DNA of 64,000 bases from CAVYUC01 sp963783085 (lineage in GTDB: Bacteria; Bacteroidota; Bacteroidia; Bacteroidales; Prolixibacteraceae), in contig CAWAMJ010000021.1 in assembly GCA_963783085.1 (NCBI GenBank), forward strand, positions 1 to 64,000, in the 5' to 3' direction. The notes below the pieces were generated by a model that saw nothing but the letters and a program-made list of their open reading frames with translations, did no database searches and was not told where the DNA came from. Made by a program: the position numbers and the translations under genes. Positions 19,513 through 28,390 of the stretch are shown here, piece after piece. Each line of letters starts with the position of its first letter. The stretch's first letter is position 1.

Positions 19513-20686
19513 TTATTCGCTCCAAACCACCCTATTAATATAATCGGTATAACTCAGGATAATCCTTACCACTTTGTCGCTTACGTTTGGCATGGAGTAG
19601 TCGGTTACCTGGCGCAGTGTCCGTGTATCGCCTCTTTTCTGCAAATCCAAAATTGTCAGTCCCTGTAAAATGCGTTCTACGTTCAATCCCACCATCATTA
19701 CAGAAGCTTCTTCCATGGCTTCGGGGCGTTCGTGTGCTTCGCGGATATTGAGTGCACGGAAATTAAGGATGGAGGATTCCTCGCTGATGGTTCCGCTATC
19801 GGAGAGGACGGCGAAGGCATTTAATTGCAGGGCGTTGTAGTCGGAGAAGCCAAGGGGTTTGAGGAACTGGATGAGAGGATTAATTGTTTCACTGTGTCTC
19901 ACAGTGTTGGACACAGTGTTACTCTAGTGTGAACTTTCTCTTCCAGTTTTTTGCGGGTGCGGGGATGCGTGCTGACAATGATGGGGTAGTTGTATTTTTC
20001 AGCAATTAAATTCAGAGATTCCAGCAGGCCGTTAAAATTTTTTTCGTTGTTGATGTTTTCTTCGCGGTGGGCAGAGACGACGAAGAATTTTTCTTTTTCG
20101 AGGTTTAACCGTTTCAGAACATCGGAGTTTTTAATTTTCGGCATGTAATGGTTCAGCACTTCAAACATGGGGCTGCCGGTTTTGATGATGCGGTCGGCAG
20201 GAATCCTTCCCGCAGCAAGATATTCGCGGGCAATACTGCTGTAGGTAAGTTGATATCGGAAATATGGTCCACAATTTTCCGGTTGGTTTCTTCGGGCACC
20301 CGCTGGTCGAAGCAGCGGTTGCCGGCTTCCATGTGGAAAATGGGGATGTGGCGTTTTTTTGCGGGGATGGCACACAGGCAACTGTTGGTATCACCCAAAA
20401 CTAAAAAAGCATCGGGTTGAACTTCTTCCAGAACCGGTTCTATGTTAATAAGAATCTGTCCGACGGTTGCCGTTGCTGTGGCGCCGGCAGCATTTAAAAA
20501 ATAATCGGGTTTTCGAATGCCCAGATCTTCGTAAAATATTTCATTGAGTTCATAGTCGTAATTCTGTCCGGTGTGAACGGTTATGTGCTCAATGGCTTCG
20601 GAGTCGTCAAGGTTGGCCATTACCCGCGAGAGGCGGATGATTTCGGGGCGGGTACCGACGACGGTCATTACTTTTAATTTCTTCAT
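19513..20686 (-). pseudogene. capG: UDP-N-acetylglucosamine/FucNAc 2-epimerase CapG (FnlC), interrupted
   Basis: The start at 20686 reads KLKVMTVVGTRPEIIRLSRV; PDAFLVLGDTNSCLCAI and FHMEAGNRCFDQRVPEETNR follow, all typical of CapG/FnlC, the last enzyme of UDP-L-FucNAc synthesis. A frameshift near 20245 moves to TYSSIAREYLAAGR and VVSAHREENI. A palindromic element (19885-19925) then splits KLEE from NPLIQFLKPLGF. The rest (LSDSGTISEESSILNFRALN, NIREAHERPEAMEE) runs to a stop at 19513. The FucNAc branch cannot be complete with this copy as read. Confidence 0.82.
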
Positions 20687-20748
20687 GCCAGGATTTTAGT
20701 TTCACAGTGTTACACGGTGTTGAACACTGAGTAACACTGTGGATATTT

Positions 20749-21895
20749 TTAAACTTTTTCGAAATAGGTATCGGGATCTTCGGGATTAAAATGTTCGTTG
20801 ATCCAGAAGATGGTGTATAATTCTTCATTGCCGATGTTGGTGATGTTGTGGGTGTACCAAATGGGCATATCGACGAAAGATGGTTGCGTTCCATCCAGTT
20901 CAAAGGATAACACTTTATCTGTTCCGATTCTGCGAATTCGATTCTGGCTTTGCCTTTTATTACGGCAAACCGTTCGGCTTTGCGGGTATGGTAATGGTTG
21001 CCGCGGGTAATTCCGGGAACAGTGGTGGAAAAACATACCTGTCCGCCGCTGTTGAGTTTTACCGTTTCCACAAAGGAGCCGCGGTCATCGGTATTTAATT
21101 TGAGTTTGAACGGGAAAAACTTCTCATGGTCGATGTAGCACAAAAAGGTATTCAACAGATTCCGGTCGAAAGCATTATCGAGATTAGGGATCATACCGTT
21201 TTCAAAATAGTTCTTTTTAAATCCTTCCAGTTTATGAAGTAAGGCTGAAACTTTAATGGTGGCAGTATGGGGAATATGAATTGTTTCACTGTGTTTCACT
21301 GTGTTTGAACTCTGTGTTACACTGTGGTTCTGAATTTTTTCAATGAAATGTTTTACTAATTCATCACGTAAATCAGTTTTATTTCTCCGTCCACTTCAAT
21401 TTTTGGTGTTTCATTGTGGGTTAGCTGATGGCAAAAGGTGGCCACTACCGAATTGTAATACGGATTTCCAAACGGCCCAAATACATTGGGAATAACCAAT
21501 CCTGAAAATTGAGCATTGTTTTTATCGGCCCACTGTTCCAAAAGTTCCCTTCCTTCTTTCTTTGATTTTCCGTACAGGTTATCGCGTTCTTCCTGGGTGG
21601 AGGAAGAGAAAAGGATATGTGGTGTTGAATTGTGTTGCCTCACATGCCTGAATTAATTGCTTTACCAACCGGATGTTGGTTTGGTAAATCACCTGCGGGT
21701 CGTTATGGCGGTTCATGGCTGCAAGGTGTACAATAACATCGCATGTTTTTACAAAGTTTTGAAGTGTTTCTTCTGATTTAAAGATAATCGTCTTCAAATG
21801 GAATTCTTTCGAATTTTTCAGGATACAGTCCTAAGTGTGTTGTATAAATGTGTGCCTACGAAGCCGGCCTGGCCGGTTATTCCTACTTTTATCAT
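20749..21895 (-). pseudogene. capF: CapF-type UDP-sugar reductase/epimerase, frameshifted
   Basis: ATG at 21895 reads IKVGITGQAGFVGTHLYNTL, the Rossmann start of CapF/FnlB. After frameshifts near 21825 and 21610, CDVIVHLAAMNRHNDPQVIY and YGKSKKEGRELLEQWA (SDR active-site YxxxK) follow. The cupin half (GSFVETVKLNSGGQVCFSTT, GITRGNHYHTRKAERFAVI) has another shift near 20950 and ends YFEKV at 20749. CapF is a two-domain SDR-plus-cupin enzyme between CapE and CapG in UDP-L-FucNAc synthesis. A CACTGTG palindrome sits in frame between the SDR part and TIKVSALLHKLEG, adding about 18 residues. Confidence 0.8.
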
Positions 21896-21951
21896 GTTTT
21901 TTTAAGTTGCACTGTGTTTCACTGTGTATTACACTGTGTCACACTGTGAAA

Positions 21952-22323
21952 TTAAAGAATTAATCTTTTTATTCCGTCTTTTAAACTTTTGGTGTAAAAG
22001 TTAAGAAGTAAACCAACTTTGTTCCCTGATAGTTTCAGATAAGTCAATACCTGAGCTGTATGTACATCCGTAAAAGCTTCGACGGTTTTGAGTTCAACTA
22101 CTACTTGATTTTCAACCAAAATATCAATCCTATAACCGCATTCCAATTTTACTTCTTCGTATATTAATGGTAAAGGTTTTTCGGCTTCTACTTTTAATCC
22201 TTTCTTCTTTAGTTCATAGACAAGACATGCCTGATATGCTGATTCGAGCAGTCCGGGGCCAAGTGCTGAATGTACTTTGTAGGCCGAATCAAGTATTTCG
22301 TGTGTGATTTGGTTTATTTCCAT
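21952..22323 (-). CDS. GxxExxY protein (PD-(D/E)XK-like nuclease)
   Basis: Intact 123-aa protein. It shows ALGPGLLESAYQACLVYEL, the namesake G-x2-E-x2-Y, then YRIDILVENQVVVELKTVEA with the D...E-x-K of the PD-(D/E)XK core, and LLLNFYTKSLKDGIKRLIL at the end. The family (PDDEXK_3) has no settled function. The stop is 3 bases from one CACTGTG palindrome and the start 6 bases from another, so ORF plus palindromes looks like one unit. It is open while all four sugar genes around it are broken. Confidence 0.9.
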   Translation of the reverse strand: MEINQITHEILDSAYKVHSALGPGLLESAYQACLVYELKKKGLKVEAEKPLPLIYEEVKLECGYRIDILVENQVVVELKTVEAFTDVHTAQVLTYLKLSGNKVGLLLNFYTKSLKDGIKRLIL

Positions 22324-22381
22324 TTTAAGAAAGTTTCACCGTGTTACACTGTGTTGAACACTGAGCAACACTGTGGAATAG

Positions 22382-22822
22382 TTATTTAAAATTTTCCCCA
22401 ATCGAGCCACCAATCAGCAGGAAAGCGGATTTTTTCGTTAACGGACTGTTCCAAATCCATATCGGATAAGACCATTATTTCAGAGTTGGGTTCCAGGGCT
22501 TTTAATCCGTTGGCATATCCTTTGGGAATGGAAATGATTTCGCTGTTGTTGCTGAAAGGATATGATATTCAGGTATTAAATCTTTAGATGGATTTTCAAA
22601 GTCATCGATTTTTACCCAGGCAACCACAAAACTGCCGGAAATGGGATAAAAGTATTTTTTTTCGAACTGATGCCCCTGCCAGGCGCGAATAACCGAAGTG
22701 TCAGGATGTTTAATGAAATAAAAACGTTTGACATCTTTGAAATGAAAATCGTTAACAAAACGCATGGAACCCCGTTGATCTGAAAATATGCCGCCTTTGA
22801 TGATGGTTGGTTGTTCTTGCAT
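22382..22822 (-). pseudogene. Cupin sugar epimerase/isomerase (WxcM/QdtA-like), frameshifted
   Basis: The start at 22822 gives QPTIIKGGIFSDQRGSMRFV, then RFYFIKHPDTSVIRAWQGHQ and KKYFYPISGSFVVAWVKID, a single beta-barrel cupin related to dTDP-sugar 3,4-ketoisomerases and 3,5-epimerases. Near 22545 a frameshift separates it from SIPKGYANGLKALEPNSEIM and the end WWLDWGKF at 22382. I preferred ATG 22822 over a GTG at 22837 because the latter lies in the palindrome. It lies between capE and capF, so it acted on the same or a neighbouring sugar nucleotide. Confidence 0.72.
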
Positions 22823-22898
22823 ATTCTTTAGTTTCACAGAGTAACACTGTGTTTAACACTGAGTAACACTGTGATACTTCTTAATCCGGATATTGTAC

Positions 22899-23921
22899 TT
22901 ACTTCTTCCCCAGAATATCTTTTCGGATAAGGGGAAGTTTCATTAATAATTCTTTTGTTCCTTCCACATCCAGTCGGCGGGTATTGTGCGAGTGATAATC
23001 TTCCACTTTTGAAACTTTTTCTTCGCCTTCCGAGAAATAACTTGCATAATTGAGCCGCGGTTATCGGCAGGCACCCGGAAATAATTGCCCATATCGGTGG
23101 CTTTGGCCATTTCTTCGCGGTTAACGAGGGTTTCATACAGTTTTTCACCATGGCGGGTTCCGATTACCCTCACTTTGCTTTTTGAATTATACAATTCAAT
23201 TAAAGCCTGTGCCAAATCGGCAATGGTTGAAGCAGGCGCTTTTTGAACAAACATATCTCCATTGTTGCCATGCTGAAAGGCATAAACCACCAAATCCACC
23301 GCATCTTCCAGTGTCATCATAAAGCGGGTCATGTTGGGGTCGGTAATGGTAATATCTTTTCCTTCTTTAATTTGTTGCACAAACAGTGGAATAACTGAAC
23401 CGCGCGATGCCATTACATTTCCATATCGGGTTCCGCAATAAACTGTTTTTGAATCTTCGTCCATTGCGCGGGCTTTGGCCATGCATCACTTTTTCCATCA
23501 TGGCTTTTGATAATGCCCATGGCATTAATCGGATAAACAGCTTTATCGGTACTTAGAACAATCATTCGTTTTACTCCATGTGTTCAAAAGCTGAATCCAG
23601 TACATTTTGTGTTCCCAGTACATTGGTATTCACTGCTTCAATCGGAAAAAACTCACAATTGGCACCTGTTTTAATGCTGCTGCATGAAAAATAAAATCCA
23701 CGCCCCGCATGGCATAATCCACACTGCGTTTATCGCGTACATTCCCAATATAGAATTTTACTTTTGGATTGTTGAGCCGGTGCCGCATTTCATCCTGTTT
23801 TTTTTCATCGCGGCTGAAAATGCGGATTTCTTTGATGTCGGTATCTAAAAACCGATTTAAGACGGCATTGCCGAAAGAGCCGGTTCCTCCGGTGATTAAG
23901 TAGGGTTTTATTTTTAAACAT
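22899..23921 (-). pseudogene. capE: UDP-GlcNAc 4,6-dehydratase/5-epimerase CapE (FnlA), frameshifted
   Basis: ATG 23921 reads MFKNKTLL; the frame is lost and resumes as TGGTGSFGNAVLNRFLDTDI and KEIRIFSRDEKKQDEMRHRL, diagnostic of CapE/CapD-type extended SDRs. Further shifts occur near 23675, 23600 and 23490. RYGNVMASRGSVIPLFVQQI and ITDPNMTRFMMTLEDAVDLV are open. The expected end (YHSHNTRRLDVEGTKELLM to ILGKK) lies in a third frame, stopping at 22899. CapE makes the keto intermediate used by CapF and CapG. At least four indels are needed for a full protein. Confidence 0.78.
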
Positions 23922-25039
23922 TTTTTGTCTTTTTTTAATCAATTAATTTACACTTAAATCTTCACATTTCCCGGGATAGACTGCGGTCGCTCCTGCATTG
24001 CTTCCTCAAAGACTCGTACTTCTTTACATGTTTTGTGCATGTTTTTCCCTCATTCAGTACCTACTTTTTGGGTTCTCCGCTCACAGCTCCGCCCTCTCAG
24101 TTACACAGGCAACTGCACCGACCCGGATTTTCCGATAGGGCAAGGGAATTGGTAAAAAAGCGGGGCAAAGATAAAAAAATCATTTTAGCTTCGAGCTTCG
24201 AGCTTCGGGTTGCGGGTTTTGGGTTGTACATTGTATATGTTAAAAGTTACTTCTTAAGGTTACTTTTCCTTATTTATAATGGTATTTACAGGAAATGGTT
24301 TTAATGGTTTTTTCTGTGACAGTATAAACCAGTCGAAGCTACAAAATCAATTCATGTCCACGCCGGCCCCCCCCGGCTGGCGCGGATTTGCAATCTCCCG
24401 CCTTATCGGGACAGGTTGTGCCTTGTTTTGCAAAAACAAACTAAATTTTTCGTATTGTTCTGTCAGGGCTGCTACTATTTTTGTTTTCGGCGCCAAAGAT
24501 AAGCATCTTCATAATAATAATGCTAAAGTTCATGAGTTTGCTTCTCCCGCCTTTGGCGGGATCGCAAAGTTGTGCTATTTACCCTGTGGAATGACGCTTC
24601 GCGTCAAAATCTTCGATTTATTCCACAGGGCAGGATTCCACGAAGGAGGAACGACTGAAGTGGTCTTATCATAGTTCTGCCAAATACGTTCAGAGCGTTT
24701 CTTTCTTTATTGACATTGTGCTAAAAGTCGTGAGTTTGCCGCGGTCGTTCCTTTCCTTTTACGGGCATTGTGCTAAAATTTGTGAGTTCCCTTCGGTCGT
24801 GTCTCCTCCCGAAGAAGAATCGGGATTAATTCCACCGTCACTTTTCAGCGCGTTTCTCTTCTGAAAAGCGGGTGTCATTTAATCGGGAAGTCGTGCTAAA
24901 AAGGTTGTTTGGTGCAGAGATAACTCTGCTCTTAATATTATAAGGTGCAGGATTCCGCGAGGCGACGAAGCCCGCCTGAATGACCTCGTCGGGCAGGGAG
25001 GCGTGGCGGTCTCATGACTGGATTTCCATAGTTGTTTTG
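23922..25039. repeat. Repeat-rich intergenic stretch
   Basis: No gene seen. It contains a REP-like hairpin near 24375 (GCGCGGATTTGCAATC), a three-stem palindrome (listed separately), and several copies of a dispersed block of the form gtgcaggattcc-acga then gaacgactgaagtggtctcat (24625-24675, 24950-25020), with its partner block gtcgtgagtttgccgcggtc near 24735. Confidence 0.6.
24582..24630. repeat. Three-stem palindromic element, copy 1
   Basis: Outer stem CCCTGTGGAAT with ATTCCACAGGG (11 perfect pairs) encloses GACGC-TTC-GCGTC and AAATC-TTC-GATTT hairpins. Other copies lie at 31345, 32143, 35912 and 44863. It has a three-way-junction form and no coding sense. Confidence 0.8.
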
Positions 25040-25265
25040 TACTTCAAAGGAATGGAATTCTAAACATGTTGGGTGCACAAGGGCGTGGGTCTAGGTTTTT
25101 CCATTCGGGATTCATCTCCTCAATTAACTTTATTTTCCTCGCGCGGTTGCCTGCTTTTAACTGTCGTTCCCGTTCGTGGGCATCAACAATGCTGTCGAAC
25201 TCCTCATACCAGACAAGCTTGTCGGCGTTGTAACGTGCAGTGAAAGCGTTGGGATATTTCTAGCC
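25040..25265 (-). pseudogene. GIY-YIG nuclease C-terminal fragment
   Basis: Reads PNAFTARYNADKLVWYEEFD, SIVDAHERERQLKAGNRARK and KLIEEMNPEWKNLD, the distal two-thirds of a small GIY-YIG (UPF0213-type) endonuclease with its arginine/glutamate core. The GIY and YIG strands are absent. The end (PRPCAPNMF) runs into the dispersed repeat block at 24960-25060, which also occurs alone elsewhere. Confidence 0.7.
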
Positions 25266-25303
25266 GGACAGGCAGGGGGAGGGAAAGAAAGTGCTAACAA
25301 GTT

Positions 25304-25390
25304 TTATTGTATTTCGAAATAGGATTTGTACCAATTGAGAAATTCACTTATTCCCTTTTTGCTGCGGGGTGGGCGGTTTACATCCCAGTT
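25304..25390 (-). pseudogene. Nucleotide-sugar epimerase 3'-tail copy
   Basis: Reads CKPPTPQQKGISEFLNWYKS, YFEIQ and stop, the last 28 or so codons of the epimerase family at 26234, 37637 and 48895. The sequence is a distinct allele. It sits directly between the YoeB gene and the GIY-YIG fragment. Confidence 0.75.
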
Positions 25391-25393
25391 CTT

Positions 25394-25655
25394 TTACTTA
25401 TAATGGTATTTGCAGGATATAATTTTAACTTCTTTATCGCTAACTGTATAAACGAGCCGGTGTTCATCAGTTATACGTCTTGACCAATGCCCTTTTAATT
25501 TGTGTTTTAAAAGCTCCGGGTTTTCCTGTTCCTTTAAATGGGTTCTTTGAAGTTTCCTCAATTATCCGGGAGGTTTTATTAAAAATTTTACGATTGGTTT
25601 TTGACCATTCAATCAGGTCATTCCATCCATTGGCAGTGAATGTAATATTTCTCAT
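25394..25655 (-). pseudogene. Txe/YoeB family toxin, frameshifted
   Basis: The first 45 codons (ITFTANGWNDLIEWSKTNRK, then KGTGKPG) match YoeB mRNA-interferase toxins. An extra C in the AAACCCGG run near 25515 shifts the frame. The other frame reads LKHKLKGHWSRRITDEHRLV and IISCKYHYK to a stop at 25394, the standard YoeB end with its catalytic histidine/tyrosine region. If the C is an artefact, the gene is intact. Confidence 0.78.
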
Positions 25656-25677
25656 TGTAACAGGTAGCAGTAAATTG

Positions 25678-25911
25678 TTACAGCTTTTTAACCATTACTT
25701 TGAATTCCTCGGGAGTGAAGCTAACTGAAGGTTCCTGTGCCATGCTCTCCATTAAATGTTTTTCGTTTGCCGGATTCATAGTAAGGTATGTAGTTTCATC
25801 CGGTTCAGAAGAAACAGTAATTGTAATTTCTTTTCCTTTGAAGAGTTTTTTGATTGTATCCATCAGATTTTCATTGATTTCATTTGCTTTTAATTTATAG
25901 ATAGCTTCCAT
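25678..25911 (-). CDS. Antitoxin partner of YoeB
   Basis: 77 aa, reading MEAIYKLKANEINENLMDTI with a C-terminal FTPEEFKVMVKKL. It has the size and place (22 bases before the toxin gene) of Bacteroidota antitoxins paired with YoeB. There is no clear match to the Phd/YefM N-terminal fold, so the role rests on position. A paralogous pair is at 39699-40311. Confidence 0.65.
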   Translation of the reverse strand: MEAIYKLKANEINENLMDTIKKLFKGKEITITVSSEPDETTYLTMNPANEKHLMESMAQEPSVSFTPEEFKVMVKKL

Positions 25912-25984
25912 TTTTTAGACATTTACTGATTATTCACAAAGTTAGTTTTATTTTAATAAAATATAAAACAGTGCTGTAAATAAT

Positions 25985-26165
25985 CATTTTATTCCGAAAT
26001 AGAATTTGTACCACTTAATAATAGCCTCCCTCAAACCTCCCGAGTTACCGGGACAGGCTCTCCTAAGGAGGGGTGTAAAAAGTGCTATAAAGTTTCATTG
26101 TAAACTAAAAAAGTTTTATACCATTGAATAAACCTATCTATTCCAACAGAAACTGGTGTATTGGG
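25985..26165 (-). pseudogene. Two epimerase 3'-tail copies with GC-rich hairpin spacers
   Basis: At 26095-26165 the minus strand reads NTPVSVGIDRFIQWYKTF; at 25985-26030 it reads a shorter WYKFYFGIK-like end. Both are divergent tails of the epimerase gene that follows at 26234. They are separated by CCTCCCGAGTTACCGGGACA- and CTCCTAAGGAGGGG-type hairpins, which also recur between tail copies at 37600 and 48.0-48.9 kb. Confidence 0.65.
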
Positions 26166-26233
26166 AGCCTCCTCTAACTCCCCGGGAGGAAGCCCCTCCT
26201 AACAGGTGAGGGATAAGAAAGTGCTAAAAAGTT

Positions 26234-27383
26234 TCATTGTATTCCGAAATAAGCTTTGTACCAACCGATAAAATTTTCTATTCCAATTTGTACTGGCGTA
26301 TCTGGTTTATATCCTAACTGTTCCACTAAATCCGTCACATCCGCTTCCGTCCTCGGTACATCGCCTGGTTGCATGGGGAGGAATTCTTTTTGAGCGGTTT
26401 TGCCTAAGGTGTCTTCAATGGCTTTTATGTATTCCATGAGGGGCATGGGACTTGAATTTCCTATGTTATATATAGCATAGGGCGCAGAGGTAAGAGCAGA
26501 GGGGTTAGAACCAAGAGCTTCAAGCTTCGAGCTTCGAGCTTCTAGCTTTTCTGTGCTAAATTCATGTTTTTCTTTCCCAGTCATGTTTTGTTTTGGGGGA
26601 TTGTCAATCACTCTTGTCACGCCTTCCACAATGTCGTCCACATAAGTAAAGTCGCGGACCATGTTGCCGTTGTTGAATACTTTTATTGGCTGGTTTTCGA
26701 GGATGGCTTTGGTAAAGAGAAATAGTGCCATGTCGGGGCGTCCCCAGGGGCCGTAAACGGTAAAGAACCGGAGGCCGGTGGTGGGGAGGCCAAAGAGATG
26801 GCTGTAGGTGTGGGCCATCAGCTCGTTGCTTTTTTTGGTAGCGGCATATAAACTAATGGGATGATCGACATTGTCGCTGGTGCTGAGCGGCATTTTGGTG
26901 TTATTGCCGTACACGCTGCTGGAACTGGCATAAGCCAAATGCTTTATGTTGTGGTGGCGGCAGGCTTCCAGGATGTTCATAAACCCAACAATGTTGCTGT
27001 TGATATACGCTCGGGGTTTTCGAGGCTGTAGCGGACTCCTGCCTGGGCAGCGAGGTTGCAGACTTTGTCGAATTTTTCCTGTTCAAACAACTGCATTATC
27101 CGGTACTTATCGTTAAGATCATTTTCGCAAATCGGTAGTTGGGGTGCTTTGTGCTTTGAACGAGCAGGTTTTCGACAGACTCTGAAACAAGTTCAGGGTG
27201 ACGTTCTATACTTGTTATTTCTTCCCGGCTGATGCCGGTTTCGGCCAAACGGGCGTATTTCAGGTTAATATCGTAGTAGTCGTTGATGTTGTCGATGCCA
27301 ACTACGGTATCTCCTCTTTCGAGGAGTTTTTTGGCGAGGTGGAAGCCGATGAATCCGGCGGTGCCTGTTATTAGTATTTTCAT
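26234..27383 (-). pseudogene. NAD-dependent UDP-sugar epimerase (UDP-GlcA 4-epimerase type), first copy, frameshifted
   Basis: The start at 27383 reads ILITGTAGFIGFHLAKKLLE with the TGxxGFIG NAD site and GIDNINDYYD, a hallmark of UDP-glucuronate 4-epimerase-type SDRs. Frameshifts near 27110 and 27010 precede a 248-codon open stretch with SLYAATKKSNELMAHTYSHL (YxxxK) and FFTVYGPWGRPDMALFLF. Two insertions are visible: an HPELVSESVENLLVQ segment near 27190 from a palindromic repeat, and an S/K/L/E/A-rich heptad segment near 26505-26555 before YNIGNSSPM. It would supply galacturonic acid-type precursors. The 3' tail is copied downstream. Confidence 0.82.
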
Positions 27384-27604
27384 AATTTTCTAAGTGCTAA
27401 GGTCATGAGACAGCCTCGGCCGCTAAGCGTCCTCGCTGAATCATGCTAAAAATAAAGTTTGGTGCAGGGATTTTTAAGCTCCCAATATTATTAGGTGCAG
27501 GATTCCACGAGCGAACGAAGTGAGCGAAGTGGTCTCATGCCCTATCTGCATTTGTTGTTAAGAACTTCCAAAGTACGAAGCACCCAATATTTTCATGTGC
27601 CGGG
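27384..27604. repeat. Dispersed repeat block
   Basis: Contains TTGGTGCAGGGATTTTTAAG, then ggtgcaggattcc-acgag and agcgaagtggtctcatgcc, one copy of the dispersed family also found at 24625, 24950, 34290, 35540 and 39300. No gene. Confidence 0.6.
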
Positions 27605-27931
27605 TCAATCATCTCTTTTCTCTTTTTTATGCGGCCATGGTTCTGTCTCAACGGGTATCTTTACTTCCTGCGGTTTCATTTTGGGTTTTTTCTTAAACAG
27701 CGGCAACGGTTCATGTTTATGGCCATCCTCAACTATACCAAAACGTGAATGGTACCATGCACGTTCATGGAAATAGTATAATACGATTTTAATGACTACG
27801 TCGGCGGCGCCGATGGCCATCCCAAAATTGAGATCGCCGGTTACTATCCAGCCGATAACGAATGTGGTGAGAGAGGCGACGATTCGCCAGGTTATTGCTT
27901 TAGCGAGGTGACGTTTTGGTTTAACGGACAT
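27605..27931 (-). CDS. DUF2061 membrane protein
   Basis: 108 aa. Starts KPKRHLAKAITWRIVASLTT and continues FVIGWIVTGDLNFGMAIGAA with two membrane helices, then YYFHERAWYHSRFGI; this is the whole DUF2061 domain with a charged C-terminal extension. The family often sits with cysC and sulfate genes in Bacteroidota, as here 460 bases after cysC. A sulfate-related membrane role is inferred from neighbourhood only. A second copy is at 46039-46371. Confidence 0.88.
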   Translation of the reverse strand: MSVKPKRHLAKAITWRIVASLTTFVIGWIVTGDLNFGMAIGAADVVIKIVLYYFHERAWYHSRFGIVEDGHKHEPLPLFKKKPKMKPQEVKIPVETEPWPHKKEKRDD

Positions 27932-28390
27932 GGATTTTGCTGTTAAAGTTTATTTTGGGATGAAATGTTGTATGTGCTTATCATTTTAAATGTTGGCCGG
28001 AAGACCGGAGACCGGAGACCGGAGACCTGCCGTAGGCATCCCTTTGGGAGAAGACCGGAGAACCTTGCCTATCGGCATGCGAGGAAGACCTCCTCTTTCG
28101 CATTAAGCTACGAAATTGCCCACGATATACTAACCGAACATCAAAATGAATAACTGTTTTATCTTATCAGACAGATGTCCTCATGCCGGACGGGCACTGA
28201 CTTTTTTCAGTCGATAAAAAAGTCAGCCTCCGAAGGAATGCCTGCGGCAAAAAAATCTTGTCAAAAATAACCTTTGTGTTTTTTCAATGTAACGGGTTAG
28301 CCCGATTGACGGTCCCGATGTTTATCGGGATGACGCGCCCGCACAAAGGTTTATCTTATAAAATTGTATGATCAAACAGTTATTGAATTA
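27932..28390. repeat. Intergenic stretch with GGAGACC heptamers and palindromes
   Basis: No gene. Around 28010-28035 the 7-base unit GGAGACC repeats three to four times. Near 28310 ccgatgtttatcgggatgac is a small palindromic block also seen near 42520. Confidence 0.55.

Larger units (their letters stand above)
19885..22882. repeat. Palindromic CACTGTG element family, six copies at gene borders and inside genes
   Basis: Copies at about 19885-19925, 20697-20745, 21282-21330, 21905-21948, 22327-22378 and 22830-22880. Consensus on the minus strand: CACAGTGTTAC, a TCAGTGTT segment, then AACACAGTGTAACACTGTG, giving a near-perfect hairpin of about 19 bp. Four copies lie between genes, one lies inside capG and one inside capF. 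The two around 21952-22323 flank the GxxExxY gene within 10 bases. No T-run follows, so they are not ordinary terminators. Confidence 0.85.

Noticed and set aside
22822..22837. GTG at 22837 as start of the cupin epimerase
   Set aside because: It lies in the CACTGTG palindrome; ATG 22822 gives the family's usual N-terminus.
24035..24674. Two plus-strand frames of about 90 and 130 codons
   Set aside because: Made of REP-like hairpin, dispersed block and three-stem element; no protein-like pattern.
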